DNA of 64,000 nt from assembly GCA_913055655.1 (NCBI GenBank), contig CAJXKA010000004.1, forward strand, positions 62,001-126,000, in the 5' to 3' direction. Below are positions 54,945 through 64,000 of this stretch, one piece after another (the first letter of the stretch is position 1; each line of letters opens with the position of its first letter). A program made the translations under genes and the position numbers. Below the pieces are notes generated by a model. The model searched no databases and had not been told where the DNA came from. It was given only the letters and a program-made list of their open reading frames with translations. The DNA comes from an uncultured Oceanospirillales bacterium. Lineage in GTDB: Bacteria; Pseudomonadota; Gammaproteobacteria; Xanthomonadales; SZUA-36.

Positions 54945-55376
54945 ATGAAAGCACTGATCAAGGGAATGTTTTTTTTGCTGGCGCTGTTTGCAATCAGCCT
55001 CGTCTTCAGCCCCGCGCTGAAGTCCGCCGTTTTCCCCGATGTTGACGATACCGACCTGGTGCAGCGCGCCTGGAACGAGCAGCAGTCCAATGTCCTGGTG
55101 GAACTCGACGCCAGGGTGATCCGCATCCACCCCGATATCGCCGACTTCGAAACTTTCCAGGCGTTCAGCATCGAGCTGTCGAACGGCCAGCGTGTTCGCG
55201 TCCATCACAATATCGACGTGGCGCCCCGGGTACCGGTGAGCGCCAACGCCGAGATCCGGCTGCGGGGCGAGTACGACTGGAATCCTGAAGGCGGGCTGAT
55301 TCACTGGACACATGCCGCAGTCGACAGCGAGCGCAAAGGCGGCTGGATCGAGGTCAACGGCCACCGCTTTCTCTGA
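54945..55376 (+). CDS. DUF3465-domain exported protein
   Basis: A 143-residue protein with an N-terminal membrane or signal segment (FFLLALFAISLVF). The rest is an OB-like beta domain characteristic of DUF3465 (GEYDWNPEGGLIHWTHA, then GGWIEVNG). The family is uncharacterised. The gene sits alone between the rhomboid gene and acs. Confidence 0.8.
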   Translation: MKALIKGMFFLLALFAISLVFSPALKSAVFPDVDDTDLVQRAWNEQQSNVLVELDARVIRIHPDIADFETFQAFSIELSNGQRVRVHHNIDVAPRVPVSANAEIRLRGEYDWNPEGGLIHWTHAAVDSERKGGWIEVNGHRFL

Positions 55377-55435
55377 CCCCGGCGTCCCCCTGCGCTGACC
55401 GATTGTCGCCACCCGGGTCCCGGGTCGCTTGATGA

Positions 55436-55470
55436 CCGGCGGCCACCGCGATCGGACGGTGGCCCGCCGG
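55436..55470. terminator. GC-rich hairpin between the DUF3465 gene and acs
   Basis: CCGGCGGCCACCG pairs with CGGTGGCCCGCCGG with one bulge around an 8-base loop, 60 bases past the upstream stop codon. No T run; it could be a terminator or part of the acs leader. Confidence 0.4.
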
Positions 55471-55569
55471 CTTGTCACATCACGTGGCGTCGAACCCACC
55501 TGAACGCGCCGGTTGCCGCCGGCCCGACAGTCGCTAGAATGGGCACCCGGTTGGAGAAGCCCATACACA

Positions 55570-57513
<1,944 letters not shown>

Positions 57514-57519
57514 ATAGCT

Positions 57520-57617
57520 GGTGAGTGGTGAGTAGTGAGTAGTGAGTGGTAAATGGTGAAAAACCCCGCACGTTGGAAGGTTTTTTCCTACTCACCACTC
57601 ACTACTCACCACTCACC
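57520..57617. repeat. heptamer arrays forming a large inverted repeat with terminator core
   Basis: GGTGAGT-type heptamers at 57520-57547 and their complement at 57590-57617 agree in 27 of 28 bases. The loop contains a smaller hairpin, AAAAACC with GGTTTTT, whose 3' arm runs into six T. The left array starts seven bases after the acs stop and the right array contains the stop codon of the convergent SLOG gene. It likely ends both transcripts. Confidence 0.82.
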
Positions 57618-59322
57618 CAATGCCAGCCTGCTGTTCCGGTGGCCGCTCGCGGTGCATCAGCAGCCACTCGGCGTGTTCTTCGAGCGCGGCGCTGCCGACA
57701 GCTTTCAGGATTCGGCGCTTGGCGGCAATGTCTTCGGCCTGGTCGAGCAAACGATGGGCGTTGCTGAACACGCGTGACATGAAACGGTACTGCTTGATCA
57801 GTTCCTTGTCCGCTTTCTTGTGTGAATAGGCGTCCCGCACACCCGCGATCAGCGGCAACACACCCATCAGGATCAACATCAGCAAGGCCTGGTTTTCATT
57901 GAGCCGAGTTGCGAACACACCGAGAAATACGGCAAATCCAATACCCACCCACAGCGCGATGTTGCCGAGTGCAACGGTGCGGCGATAGTTCTCGGCGCGA
58001 TCCCGGGACTTGGTCTCGTAATACGCCAGCTGCCCTCCGCTGATACCGGGCTCACCAATCCACTGGGCAGCCACCCAGTCGACCCAACGGTCGTCCGGGT
58101 CCAGGTTGCGTTGCCGCCGCATGCTGGCCGAACGCATGACGTGGCGAATCCACACCAGGTCGACATCCTGCTTCTGCAGGAAATTGTCGTAGACGAACGC
58201 CACATCGTGGCGATTGACAACACCCGCCAGGTTCCACCAGACCTGTACACGCAGGGCCTCGGCCAACGCGCGGTAATCCAGGTACTTGCGATGCCAGTCA
58301 CGGCGGTTGCTGATGACATGCATTACCACGCCGACGGAGAACATCCCCAGGAACAACGCCACCATCCATGATTGCTCGATAAACTCCGAGTAGACGATGA
58401 ACACCACGCCCATCAGCACCGCCAGGACATGGCTGAGGTAAAGCAGGTGGGCATACCGGCGCTGGAAATGTACCGCCAGCCAGTCCGCACGTGCATACAG
58501 GCGATCCGTAAATCGCACCCCCTCGCCCACCGGCCAGTCCGGCGCACCGTGTAACAAGTGGCGGGCGGAATCCTCCAGCTGGGCCTTGTATTTTCGCTGA
58601 TCGGCCTGGAACACCTGCATGCGATCCAGGCTTTGCCGATAGGCTTCGGGCATTTTCGAACCCGGCTGACGCCCGTAACGGGAAGTCACCCAGTAGCTGC
58701 TCAAGGGCTCGTACAGCGGCCGCGGCGCGCCCCCCTCGCGTTGGCGCGAACACACCAGGTGGTAGACCAGGTCGTTTTCGTTGTCGGCCAGCAGGTTGGG
58801 TGAACTGTCACCGTCCACGAACCCCGGCATCTCCCCTGTCAGGTGATAACCGACAACCGACGAGGTTCCCCCAAGTGCCTGAGTATCCTTGCCGTCCCAG
58901 AGCGCCAACAACAACTCGCTGTGGCTGGAAATGAAGACACCCATCTGGGCGTAGTGCTGGTCGCGCACGGCCGGGTCGTCGCGCACAGATTCGTTCGTGG
59001 CGTCACCGACATACGGCAATTCAATGACTTCCGCCCGCGCCAGGAGTGACTCGAAGGCTGTCCGCTCACCGTGTGGCTCAAAATCCCTGAGATACTCGGC
59101 ACGCTCAAACGGCAAAACCGCGATGAGCCCCAGGCCAAGCTCCAGTGCGACCTCCGCCACCAGCTGGTCAGCGCCGGTGGCCAGCCCGCAAAGCACCTCG
59201 ATTTCGATGTCTGGAAAAGCCTGACCCAGTTCTATCAGCCAGAAACGGACCGCATCGCGTATCACGGGAAACTCATCAGGAACCAGATCCCGATGCCCCG
59301 TCACGCCAATTGTCAGGCGCAT
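57613..59322 (-). CDS. SLOG-domain protein with membrane effector region (SLATT-like)
   Basis: A 569-residue protein. Residues 1-165 form a Rossmann-like SLOG/LOG-type domain: TIGVTGHRDL at the start, GLATGADQLVAEVAL at 46-60 for phosphate binding, and GGTSSVV near 151. SLOG domains bind nucleotide or ADP-ribose-derived signals. Two hydrophobic helix pairs lie near residues 292-337 and 452-495. The C-terminal helix ends EEHAEWLLMHRERP, resembling SLATT two-helix effector domains. The ATG follows the TIR-gene stop after four bases, so the two are cotranscribed. The likely role is to sense a signal made by the TIR protein and perturb the membrane. That is inference; the SLOG assignment is by pattern. 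Confidence 0.72.
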   Translation of the reverse strand: MRLTIGVTGHRDLVPDEFPVIRDAVRFWLIELGQAFPDIEIEVLCGLATGADQLVAEVALELGLGLIAVLPFERAEYLRDFEPHGERTAFESLLARAEVIELPYVGDATNESVRDDPAVRDQHYAQMGVFISSHSELLLALWDGKDTQALGGTSSVVGYHLTGEMPGFVDGDSSPNLLADNENDLVYHLVCSRQREGGAPRPLYEPLSSYWVTSRYGRQPGSKMPEAYRQSLDRMQVFQADQRKYKAQLEDSARHLLHGAPDWPVGEGVRFTDRLYARADWLAVHFQRRYAHLLYLSHVLAVLMGVVFIVYSEFIEQSWMVALFLGMFSVGVVMHVISNRRDWHRKYLDYRALAEALRVQVWWNLAGVVNRHDVAFVYDNFLQKQDVDLVWIRHVMRSASMRRQRNLDPDDRWVDWVAAQWIGEPGISGGQLAYYETKSRDRAENYRRTVALGNIALWVGIGFAVFLGVFATRLNENQALLMLILMGVLPLIAGVRDAYSHKKADKELIKQYRFMSRVFSNAHRLLDQAEDIAAKRRILKAVGSAALEEHAEWLLMHRERPPEQQAGIG

Positions 59323-59326
59323 GCGT

Positions 59327-61390
59327 TCAAGAACCGCATAGCCCTTCGAGCTCGCAGAACCTCACAAAATCCGGATGGTGATGTCCTCTTGCTATCAGTA
59401 GATTGGCAGTTTCATTAGCCACTTCCATACGTCCCTGAATAGCAGCCAATCTGCTAGTGGCTTCCATGTCCCGACAGTCCCCGGAATCCGGATCAGGATA
59501 TACCGCCTGCATTGAAAGCAGTGGTGCAAAGTCGGAGAAAGAAGCATTATCAAAATAGTTATGCCATTCCCAACGCAAGAGAATGAAAAGCCTGACCTCC
59601 TCAGCAGTCAGACTTCCAGCAACCTTGCTTTTCTCTAGTTCCGTGAACCCCCTTTGTAACCACCGTTCCGCCATACTTACCTGGTCAAGATCGCCATACG
59701 CCTGTGCCAGGCGAAGAAAAATCTCGGCGGGTAGTAAGCCTATGTCCTGCTCGGCATCTTTCCCCGAAGTGTCCGCAGCATCTATCTGATCAACAAATGT
59801 GGTGTATTCCTGTACGGCGGCCTCAGGACGTCCTTCCCAAAGGTCGATGGTCGCAAGCCGAAACCGGTGACGCCCAAGATTGACCATCAATATGCTGTTG
59901 CTGGTGTCTGCTAACCAAAGTTCACGCAATATCGTATCTGCTTCCTGCAAACTTGCACGGGATCGCTCTAGTTGACCAACCTGCAATTCAAGGCCTGACA
60001 AGCCAAAATGCCGAAATGCCACTTGTCGCTTCAGAGAGTTATTTCCTGGGTTTCTTGCCGCGGCAAGCTCAGCATTCTCAATGGCAGCTTTGTGCGCAGC
60101 CAGGGCTGGCTCATACTCGCAATTGAAAGTTCTGGCTTCGGCCAGCCAGGACAACAAAGTTGCATAGTGACCCACTATTTCCTGGCCGCCTGATTTTGCG
60201 ATCGGTTCAGCGGTAGTCGCAGCTTCTTCAAGTAGCTTAATAGCGCTGACAGCACGGCCGCCCGGATCGATTTTCATTTCCAGAATCGCAAGATTTTGTA
60301 ATGCCCAGACATGTTCGATTCGATAGTCGATATCCTCTGGACGTAGAATTGTCAGTTCTCGTGCGACTCTTTCATAAGCACGCGCAGGTTCTCGCGCCAA
60401 CTCATATTCTTCGGTCCGAAAACGAACCAGCCCTTCGAAATAGTGAGCAAGTGACAGCTGGTTTAGTATTTCCGGGGTTTCTGGATACCAATCATTCAGG
60501 TCTTCAAGCAGCTGTCTGGATTGTTGAAAGTGAACCAGAGACTCTTCCGTAAAACCCTGTTGAAAGTTCACCTGGCCCATTTGACGTATAACAAGCGCAA
60601 CTTGAGTAGCGGATTCCGGCGTCAACTTTTTGGGGTTGATATCCTCGTAAGTTCTCAAGGCCGCTGATATCAGTTTTTTTTGTGTTTCCAGATCAACCAC
60701 GTCGGCAACTTCAGTCCCCAACTCCGCCATAGTCTGCGCAAGGCTTTCTGATCTTTCTTGCTCCCGGCGTTCCGAGATGACAGCCATCGCCGTGACAACT
60801 AACAACAACACGGAGGCTGCTGCAGCGGAGAAGCCTAACAGCATCTTCTTCTTTCGACGTTCTGCCTCCCTGTCGCGCAGATCGCCAAGCCTAACGCCCA
60901 GCAGCGCCGCGACCAACTTCAGTTTCGCCAACTGCTTTCCGTCCCCGGAATCACGCACATCAACGGCCATCGGTTCTGCGTCAACGTCACTAACACCATC
61001 AAAAAGTGCGTCCGGGAAACAGTTCCGACCGTCTGTCGCACCCGGTTCTCCATCGACAACAACACAGAAAACTCGATCGCTACGACCGAGCCGGCGATAT
61101 TCGGAAATTTCGGCATTTACCCATCGAGAACGGGCAGCTGCGGGAGAGCAAAGCACAATGAGGTTTTCGGAAGACTTGAGCGCTGCGGTTATCGCATCGC
61201 TCAATGCGGGGCCGGCGACCAACTCATCACGGTCCCGGAATACTGTGCCAATACGCCTGATGTTCTGCGTTTCCGAACGTTTAGCACCCAGCCGTTTACG
61301 AGGCAAACGATAAGATTCGAGGGCGCGGTGCAACCACCGCGCCCACTTCTCATCGACATGGGCGTAACTTATGAACGCCTTGTACTGCAT
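59327..61390 (-). CDS. TIR-domain protein with transmembrane helix and TPR-like tail
   Basis: A 687-residue protein. Residues 1-170 are a TIR domain: KAFISYAHVDEKWARWLHRA at the start, FRDRDELVAGPALS, LIVLCSPAAARS, and the catalytic-glutamate motif RWVNAEIS (Glu near 94), which is intact. One membrane helix follows near residues 183-205. The remaining ~470 residues are helical with TPR-like pairs, as in known TIR-TM-TPR proteins. Bacterial TIR domains cleave NAD and some make cyclic ADP-ribose signals. Base composition is near 50 % GC, well below the neighbours. The ATG at 61390 is used; a TTG at 61399 is in frame. The tail should face the periplasm if the TIR domain is cytoplasmic. Confidence 0.85.
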   Translation of the reverse strand: MQYKAFISYAHVDEKWARWLHRALESYRLPRKRLGAKRSETQNIRRIGTVFRDRDELVAGPALSDAITAALKSSENLIVLCSPAAARSRWVNAEISEYRRLGRSDRVFCVVVDGEPGATDGRNCFPDALFDGVSDVDAEPMAVDVRDSGDGKQLAKLKLVAALLGVRLGDLRDREAERRKKKMLLGFSAAAASVLLLVVTAMAVISERREQERSESLAQTMAELGTEVADVVDLETQKKLISAALRTYEDINPKKLTPESATQVALVIRQMGQVNFQQGFTEESLVHFQQSRQLLEDLNDWYPETPEILNQLSLAHYFEGLVRFRTEEYELAREPARAYERVARELTILRPEDIDYRIEHVWALQNLAILEMKIDPGGRAVSAIKLLEEAATTAEPIAKSGGQEIVGHYATLLSWLAEARTFNCEYEPALAAHKAAIENAELAAARNPGNNSLKRQVAFRHFGLSGLELQVGQLERSRASLQEADTILRELWLADTSNSILMVNLGRHRFRLATIDLWEGRPEAAVQEYTTFVDQIDAADTSGKDAEQDIGLLPAEIFLRLAQAYGDLDQVSMAERWLQRGFTELEKSKVAGSLTAEEVRLFILLRWEWHNYFDNASFSDFAPLLSMQAVYPDPDSGDCRDMEATSRLAAIQGRMEVANETANLLIARGHHHPDFVRFCELEGLCGS

Positions 61391-61444
61391 ATCCGTCAAA
61401 CTGGTGATGGCCTTTCGGCGACCACTAACGATGCTGCGTTGTTG

Positions 61445-62023
61445 TTAATGAAACGTACCAACACCCGAGCCATCATTTTCCCAGGGCGGATCCAGCCAAA
61501 GACAGTCCCCTCCGTCCTTGGGGCAGGCTTGAATCCGGTAAAAATAGTTCGCCTTAGTTTCATTCCTGTCAATGACCTGATACTCGGAAAGCGGTGACCC
61601 TAATAATGTCAGATCGATAACACCCTGGCTGTTGGGCTCAGCCTCAAGCTCAAGCTCATCGTTAACCGCGGTGAAGTCTTTGATACCTTCGGGGGTCAGA
61701 GTGCATTCGTCCGGCTTATTGGTGCCGTTGCAAATTAACATTGTTGTCAATGTCCAATGATTCGACTGCAACAACTTGAATGTCACAACGCCAATCTTCC
61801 CCGCCGCAACTCGCACACAACCAATGTTGTTTGGGTTTTTGCACCGGTTGTTTTCACCAGAAATGACTTCGAAGGATTTTGGATCGTTGGGGCCACCCTT
61901 AACCTGCAACTTGACGAGTTGTAAATCGACCCCAGAAAGGACGGCATCATTTTCAGGTTGAGCCACACAGGCACTCAACATCAGCATGCTCACTGTAACT
62001 GTTAAACACTTAACGATTCGCAT
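61445..62023 (-). CDS. lipoprotein of the TIR-SLOG operon
   Basis: A 192-residue protein with a lipobox (MLMLSACVAQPE), hence lipid-anchored and periplasmic or outer-membrane. The body is beta-rich with five cysteines after the lipobox one (in NRCKNPNNIGC, ICNGTNKPDEC and ACPKDGGDC plus neighbours), suggesting disulfides. I do not recognise a family. GAGGAGG lies at good distance before the ATG. It is the first gene of the operon, about 54 bases before the TIR gene, and shares its low GC content. It may be the envelope component that the TPR tail senses. Confidence 0.72.
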   Translation of the reverse strand: MRIVKCLTVTVSMLMLSACVAQPENDAVLSGVDLQLVKLQVKGGPNDPKSFEVISGENNRCKNPNNIGCVRVAAGKIGVVTFKLLQSNHWTLTTMLICNGTNKPDECTLTPEGIKDFTAVNDELELEAEPNSQGVIDLTLLGSPLSEYQVIDRNETKANYFYRIQACPKDGGDCLWLDPPWENDGSGVGTFH

Positions 62024-62116
62024 CTCGACTCCTCCTCATCTGGAATGTAGAAAACTCTTCTGCCAGTAATTATTAGTTCCTATTTAAAATAGCAGAACTC
62101 AACGCCATCACGAATG

Positions 62117-62150
62117 AGATTTCAGTGAAATCTACGCGAAACTGTTCGCG
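62117..62150. promoter_or_regulatory. two adjacent inverted repeats in a divergent promoter region
   Basis: AGATTTC-AGT-GAAATCT at 62117-62133 and CGCGAA-ACTG-TTCGCG at 62135-62150 lie side by side in the 207-base AT-rich gap between the lipoprotein gene and ycgL. They are about 95-125 bases upstream of the lipoprotein start. They look like operators for the TIR-SLOG operon or for ycgL. Confidence 0.45.
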
Positions 62151-62230
62151 TTAGTGTTCCATGACCATTCGGATTGCCGCTATAAGATAACCTCTTCAAT
62201 TGCATTACCCTTTCAGGACAATCTCGAATC

Positions 62231-62509
62231 ATGAAATGCAACATCCTCAAATCGAGACGACGTGACTTCACATACCTATACGTCCGCGAAGACATTGAGT
62301 TGGAGGAACTGCCCAACGAACTTCTAAAAATGTTCGGCGAAACCGAGGCCGTGATGACGCTGGAACTATCGCGCGACCGCCCTTTGGCACAGGAAAACGT
62401 TGAGAAAGTCATCGCCAACCTGGAAAGTGACGGTTACCACCTGCAACTCCCACCCAAAGACGATCCCAGCAGCTGGCTGGACCTGCCGAACAGCAAGGAG
62501 AAGTCATGA
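62231..62509 (+). CDS. YcgL-domain protein
   Basis: A 92-residue cytoplasmic protein of the YcgL family, found almost only in gammaproteobacteria. The pattern of paired segments is clear: ILKSRRRDFTYLYVREDIEL near the start and ESDGYHLQLPPKDD near the end. The fold is a small alpha/beta sandwich and the function is unknown. Its stop overlaps the next start (ATGA), so the two are coupled. Confidence 0.88.
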   Translation: MKCNILKSRRRDFTYLYVREDIELEELPNELLKMFGETEAVMTLELSRDRPLAQENVEKVIANLESDGYHLQLPPKDDPSSWLDLPNSKEKS

Positions 62510-62805
62510 TGCGTAAAAGCCTGGCGGCGACCCTGGCGGTCGTCATTCCGCTCGTTACCGTGCTGGTGTTGTCGCCCGGACTGGTCGCGCAGACCCCGGC
62601 CGATGGATGCACGGAGTCGATCACGCTGTTCGAGGACGTGTCCCGGTTCGGGCGCAAGAACAGCGCGGCGAAGAACATGACGGAGACCCACCAGGAAATG
62701 GCGGCCGAAGGTTGGTCTTTCGCCGACCAGGAAGTGTTGTACGAAAACGCCGACCTGGAAGGGTTTTACCTGACCTATACGCGGCCGGCGGCCTGCCGGC
62801 GCTGA
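62506..62805 (+). CDS. small exported protein
   Basis: A 99-residue protein that I do not recognise. The signal peptide runs to LVAQ near residue 29. The short mature part has two cysteines (DGCTES and PAACRR) that could form a disulfide, and an EMAAEGW segment typical of small secreted helix-strand domains. It is translationally coupled to the YcgL gene by a four-base overlap. Confidence 0.7.
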   Translation: MMRKSLAATLAVVIPLVTVLVLSPGLVAQTPADGCTESITLFEDVSRFGRKNSAAKNMTETHQEMAAEGWSFADQEVLYENADLEGFYLTYTRPAACRR

Positions 62806-62841
62806 AGCGAGTTTTCAGTTGCCACTTCCGTCACTATCGAT

Positions 62842-63804
62842 TCAGGCCAGGCGGTTCATCGGGGTGCCGCGCTCGAAGGCACGGATGACGGTGACCAGTT
62901 GATCGACGAGCGCCTGGCGGGCGGTGACGCTGGCCCAGGCGTTGTGGGGTGTGAGCACCAGGTTGGGGATGTCGTCGGCCAGCAGGGGGTGGTCCGGCGG
63001 CGGCGGTTCCTGGCTGAGGGTGTCGACGCCGGCGCCGGCGATTTCACCGCTACGGAGTGCGTCAGCGAGCGCGGCCTCGTCGACGATGCCGCCGCGGGCG
63101 GTGTTGACCAGGATGGCGCGTTTTTTCATGTCGCGCAGTACGTCGGCGTCGATCATGTGGCGGGTTTCCGGCGTCAGGGGACAGTGCAATGTCAGCACGT
63201 CGGCGCTTCGGACCAGGTCCTTGAACGCGAGGCGGCTGGGGCGTGGTGAGCGGCCGCGGCGTTCGCCCACCAGGATGTTCATGCCCATGGCCCTGGCCAG
63301 GGTGGCCACGGCGCGGCCCAGGGTGCCGTAGCCGATCACGCCCAGTGAGAGTTGCGACAGTTCGCGGATGGGCTGGTCGTGCAGTGAAAACATCCCGGAT
63401 GACGACCATTCGCCGGACCGGGCCCGGCCGACGTAGAAGGTCTGGCGCGTGACCAGGTTCAGCACCATCGCCATGACATGCTGGGCCACGGAGCCGCTGC
63501 AGTAATCCCGAACGTTGCAGACCACCACGCCACGCTCGCGCGCCGCGGCCAAGTCGACGTTGTCGGCGCCGGTGGCGGCAATGGCGACCAGTTTCAGTTC
63601 CGGGGCGGCGTCGAGCTCGGCCGCGCCGATGCGCACCTTGTTGGTGATGGCGATGTCGGCGCCGCTCAGACGTTCAGCCGTTTCACCGGGCGCGGTGAGA
63701 TCGTGGCGGCGCCACTCGGGCAGGATGCGGTCGAGCGCGTCCAGCCGCAACTCACCGTTATCGACGGTGGCGAGGTCCAGGAAGACACCGGTGCGGAGAT
63801 TCAT
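62842..63804 (-). CDS. D-2-hydroxyacid dehydrogenase (glycerate dehydrogenase/hydroxypyruvate reductase type)
   Basis: A 320-residue NAD(P)-dependent oxidoreductase. The Rossmann motif GYGTLGRAVA sits in the middle of the protein. The catalytic arginine is in VNTARGGIVDE, the glutamate lies about 28 residues later (SQEPPPPDHPLL), and the catalytic histidine is in LTPHNAWAS. The TPHNAWAS ending is characteristic of glycerate dehydrogenases such as HprA. Substrate is probably hydroxypyruvate or glyoxylate; related 2-oxoacids are possible. It follows the ExbD-like gene on the same strand. Confidence 0.88.
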   Translation of the reverse strand: MNLRTGVFLDLATVDNGELRLDALDRILPEWRRHDLTAPGETAERLSGADIAITNKVRIGAAELDAAPELKLVAIAATGADNVDLAAARERGVVVCNVRDYCSGSVAQHVMAMVLNLVTRQTFYVGRARSGEWSSSGMFSLHDQPIRELSQLSLGVIGYGTLGRAVATLARAMGMNILVGERRGRSPRPSRLAFKDLVRSADVLTLHCPLTPETRHMIDADVLRDMKKRAILVNTARGGIVDEAALADALRSGEIAGAGVDTLSQEPPPPDHPLLADDIPNLVLTPHNAWASVTARQALVDQLVTVIRAFERGTPMNRLA

Positions 63805-63829
63805 GCGCGGCGCACCACGCGGCGTGAAA

Positions 63830-64000
63830 TCATTGCTGGGTTGTGGTGGCCACGTTGACGTTGGTGATGTCCACGGCCTTGGCCGCGTTCATCACGGTCA
63901 CCAGCGCGTCGGTTTCGGCGTCCGGGTGGGCGGCCACGATCAGCGGTGAATCGGGCTTTTCGGCTTTCTGGCGCTCCAGGTTGGCTTGCACGGCCTTCGG
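63830..64000 (-). CDS. exbD: ExbD/TolR-family biopolymer transport protein, C-terminal part
   Basis: Only the last 56 codons lie inside the window; the 5' end is cut off. The segment LIVAAHPDAETDALVTVMNA followed by AAKAVDITNVNVATTTQQ is the periplasmic C-terminal pattern of ExbD. The protein energises TonB with ExbB, which would power the TonB-dependent receptor at 20 kb. TolR is the alternative. Confidence 0.8.
   Translation of the reverse strand, partial: PKAVQANLERQKAEKPDSPLIVAAHPDAETDALVTVMNAAKAVDITNVNVATTTQQ

Overview
The window is a GC-rich (roughly 64 % by eye) chromosomal segment of a gammaproteobacterium. YcgL, YbeD, Prc, MltB, RlpA, SlyD and LipA/LipB in gammaproteobacterial order support this. 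The TonB-dependent receptor type, the IPTL-CTERM protein and the gene order point to the Xanthomonadales/Chromatiales side, for example a Wenzhouxiangella-like genome. That placement is inference. No phage, plasmid or insertion-sequence genes and no CRISPR array were seen.

Layout. 1-3.4 kb: a MoxR ATPase and PriA. 3.5-6.1 kb: MscL and the Prc protease. 6.3-16.6 kb: one long, mostly overlapping minus-strand operon for cell shape and lipoate: mreBCD, mrdA (PBP2), rodA, mltB, rlpA, dacA, ybeD, lipB, lipA. 16.8-19.9 kb: a PfkB kinase, a 54-bp perfect palindrome, tRNA-Met(CAT) and a Kef-type antiporter. 20.4-27.9 kb: a glycan-use locus with a TonB receptor, a GH43 hydrolase, a carboxylesterase and a sialidase-like propeller; three copies of an ACCGGTGTCATT-type site mark it as a probable regulon. 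28-30 kb: an unknown protein and an M1 peptidase lipoprotein. 30.4-37.3 kb: four tandem paralogues with YadA-like head repeats and a C-terminal S74 autoprocessing chaperone. 37.4-55.4 kb: housekeeping and transport genes, including an ABC exporter, SlyD, a fatty-acid desaturase, two ABC-2 systems, a periplasmic peroxiredoxin, an amidohydrolase, a CDGSH protein, QueD, an IPTL-CTERM protein, TatABC, a rhomboid protease and a DUF3465 protein. 55.6-57.5 kb: acetyl-CoA synthetase. 57.6-62.0 kb: a lower-GC three-gene operon. 62.2-64 kb: YcgL, a small exported protein, a glycerate-dehydrogenase-like enzyme and the end of an ExbD gene.

The best candidate for an undescribed system is the operon at 57613-62023. 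It encodes, in transcription order, a small lipoprotein, a membrane-anchored TIR-domain protein with a TPR-like tail, and a SLOG-domain protein with four membrane segments and a SLATT-like C-terminus. TIR synthase plus SLOG sensor is the logic of Thoeris defence, but here the sensor would gate a membrane effector and a lipoprotein is added. The second candidate is the S74 adhesin cluster, which shows mosaic gene conversion, repeat-number variation and a nearby G10 tract.

At DNA level, two related structured palindromes and several GGTGAG-core tandem arrays lie at the 3' ends of convergent gene pairs.
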